From assembly GCF_009797935.1 (NCBI RefSeq), contig NZ_VOLC01000023.1, positions 45,208 through 109,207 of the forward strand: a stretch of DNA of 64,000 nt. Reading direction: 5' to 3'. The position numbers were made by a program, and so were the translations under genes. Each line of letters starts with the position of its first letter. Position 1 is the stretch's first letter. Positions 63,207 to 64,000 of this stretch are shown piece by piece. The notes under the pieces were generated by a model. That model was not told the origin of the DNA, did not search any database, and saw nothing but the letters and a program-made list of their open reading frames with translations. Source of the DNA: Lunatibacter salilacus (lineage in GTDB: Bacteria; Bacteroidota; Bacteroidia; Cytophagales; Cyclobacteriaceae).

Positions 63207-63500
63207 ATTCTGCGAAATGAGATTACTACTGATGTAAGGGTGGTTGTTACAGATCAACATTTAAGAACCAATTTGGAAGTTAAATTGAATGACCCTATTT
63301 ACACAAACGAACCTGAAAATGGAATTTGAGATTATATCTTTGAATTTATTCCAACTTCAGTATTAGATTCTGACATGATGGTACCTTTTGTAGTAGAAGC
63401 GCAATGGACGAGAAATCAAGGAGCAAATGGAATAAGAATTACTCAACCAATTATTGAACCAACTTCTTACTTCCTTTTATTACAGAAATTATATCCATAG
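63207..63500 (+). pseudogene. Relic of a gene, in-frame stop
   Basis: A frame without ATG reads ITTDVRVVVTDQHLRTNLEV, a TGA at 63327, then FEFIPTSVLDSDMMVPFVVE, ending at a TAG at 63498. Beta-rich like the preceding gene, so possibly the remains of a second related exported protein. No homologue recognised. Confidence 0.45.
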
Positions 63501-64000
63501 TTTCAGAAATTCTCTTTACGGAAAATGCCGGGTCCTTTGTAATTAATTGAAGGGTCCCTTTTTGCTGTTCTTGGAAATTGGACATTGTGGAGGAATCCTT
63601 TTTGGATTGAGGTGGTATCATAGGAGGATATTTCTTCCTTTTCCTTTTTTTCACCGGACCAAAGTTGAAAAGGGATTTCATCTGAAAGAAACTCCCTGAA
63701 GCCTGAGCGGAAACGTAAAAACCTGATCCAATCTAGTCTTGACCAAGTCCATGCAAATGAACAAGTAAGAACAGAAAAGGAGGATGGGCAGTAACCCAAA
63801 GTCCGATTTTGAGAAACACCAATTCCTTATCTATGCTTTCCTATTGCGTCAAATAACTACCTACAATTCACTAAACCGCCCGGTAAGAGACCGGTATCCG
63901 GGTTGGTGTGAGAGGCTCAACCTGAGTCAAATGGCTCATTTCGACCTACTCATATCTTTGAAATTAATAGAAAATTCATAAAATCATTGTTAGTTTAGAT
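63501..64000. other. Right-edge region with group II intron 3'-end-like sequence
   Basis: Frames here (63451-63681, 63784-63981) lack coding character. At 63886-63946, ACCGGTATCCGGGTT followed by GGTGTGAGAGGCTC and, later, GACCTACTC resembles domain V/VI of bacterial group II introns. No reverse transcriptase ORF is present in the window. It could also be a diverged fragment. Low certainty. Confidence 0.35.

Noticed and set aside
63784..63981. 65-aa plus-strand ORF at the right edge
   Set aside because: It crosses the group II intron-like structured segment and shows no protein pattern.
1..64000. tRNA genes or an integration site
   Set aside because: I looked for T-loop and acceptor patterns on both strands by eye and found none that folds; no integrase is present either.

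Overview
The window looks like chromosomal DNA of a Bacteroidota bacterium, most likely Cytophagales (Cyclobacteriaceae-like). The reasons are a C-terminal type IX secretion (T9SS) sorting domain on the 952-aa protein at 52528-55386, promoter -7 elements of the Bacteroidetes form TAnnTTTG (3843, 6758, 15245), few Shine-Dalgarno sequences, RHS/CARDB/TIG surface proteins, and RadC, SRAP and DUF3859 families. I found no tRNA, rRNA, CRISPR array, integrase or intact transposase.

Layout. 1-3.8 kb: partial conserved gene, uracil-DNA-glycosylase-like gene, SRAP (YedK) gene and a DUF3859 gene, with a duplicated intergenic block that carries a dead copy of the yedK 3' end. 3.8-39.7 kb: a defence/conflict island. 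It holds an ImmA/IrrE peptidase + PIN pair (3879-5623), an XRE-peptidase regulator with a palindromic operator (5664-6810), mcrB-mcrC plus a methylpurine-glycosylase-like gene (8295-12168), a four-gene coupled operon of NDT-like protein, 56-aa protein, two-TM protein and CBS protein (12377-14937), an XRE + peptidase + PIN operon (15280-16868), and a six-gene unit hsdR-hsdM-hsdS-AbiC-like-NA37-like-membrane protein (17028-26482). Then come a small basic gene, a further metallopeptidase, three copies (two dead) of a solitary XRE gene, a toxin/antitoxin-like pair, a bacteriocin-like peptide with SpoIIM-family and Yip1-like membrane proteins (29334-31002), and an EACC1-like + metallopeptidase pair (31451-32921). 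From 33.6 to 39.7 kb three decayed radC modules alternate with single cargo genes: a frameshifted HEPN-like gene and a Rossmann methyltransferase-like gene.

40.1-55.4 kb: exported proteins in one direction: a beta-helix protein, a 2188-aa repeat/TIG/CARDB protein, a 1371-aa RHS protein with an AT-rich C-terminal toxin tip and its 73-aa putative immunity gene, and a 952-aa TIG-repeat protein with a T9SS tail. 55.5-59.8 kb: a DUF4288-type gene, two convergent LuxR-type regulators, a wrecked IS1595-family transposase and a truncated response regulator. 59.8-64 kb: AT-rich, gene-poor DNA with two exported unknown proteins, a gene relic and a possible group II intron 3' end.

How the genes work together. 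The island stacks DNA-modification sensing (type I R-M, McrBC, possible glycosylase), peptidase-controlled repressors with PIN nucleases, and abortive-infection-style effectors, often translationally coupled. Many entries are paralogous or broken (nonsense, homopolymer frameshift, truncated duplicates), which points to rapid turnover. The strongest candidates for undescribed systems are the NDT-like/CBS operon, the NA37-like + membrane pair at the end of the hsd operon, and the EACC1-like + peptidase pair.
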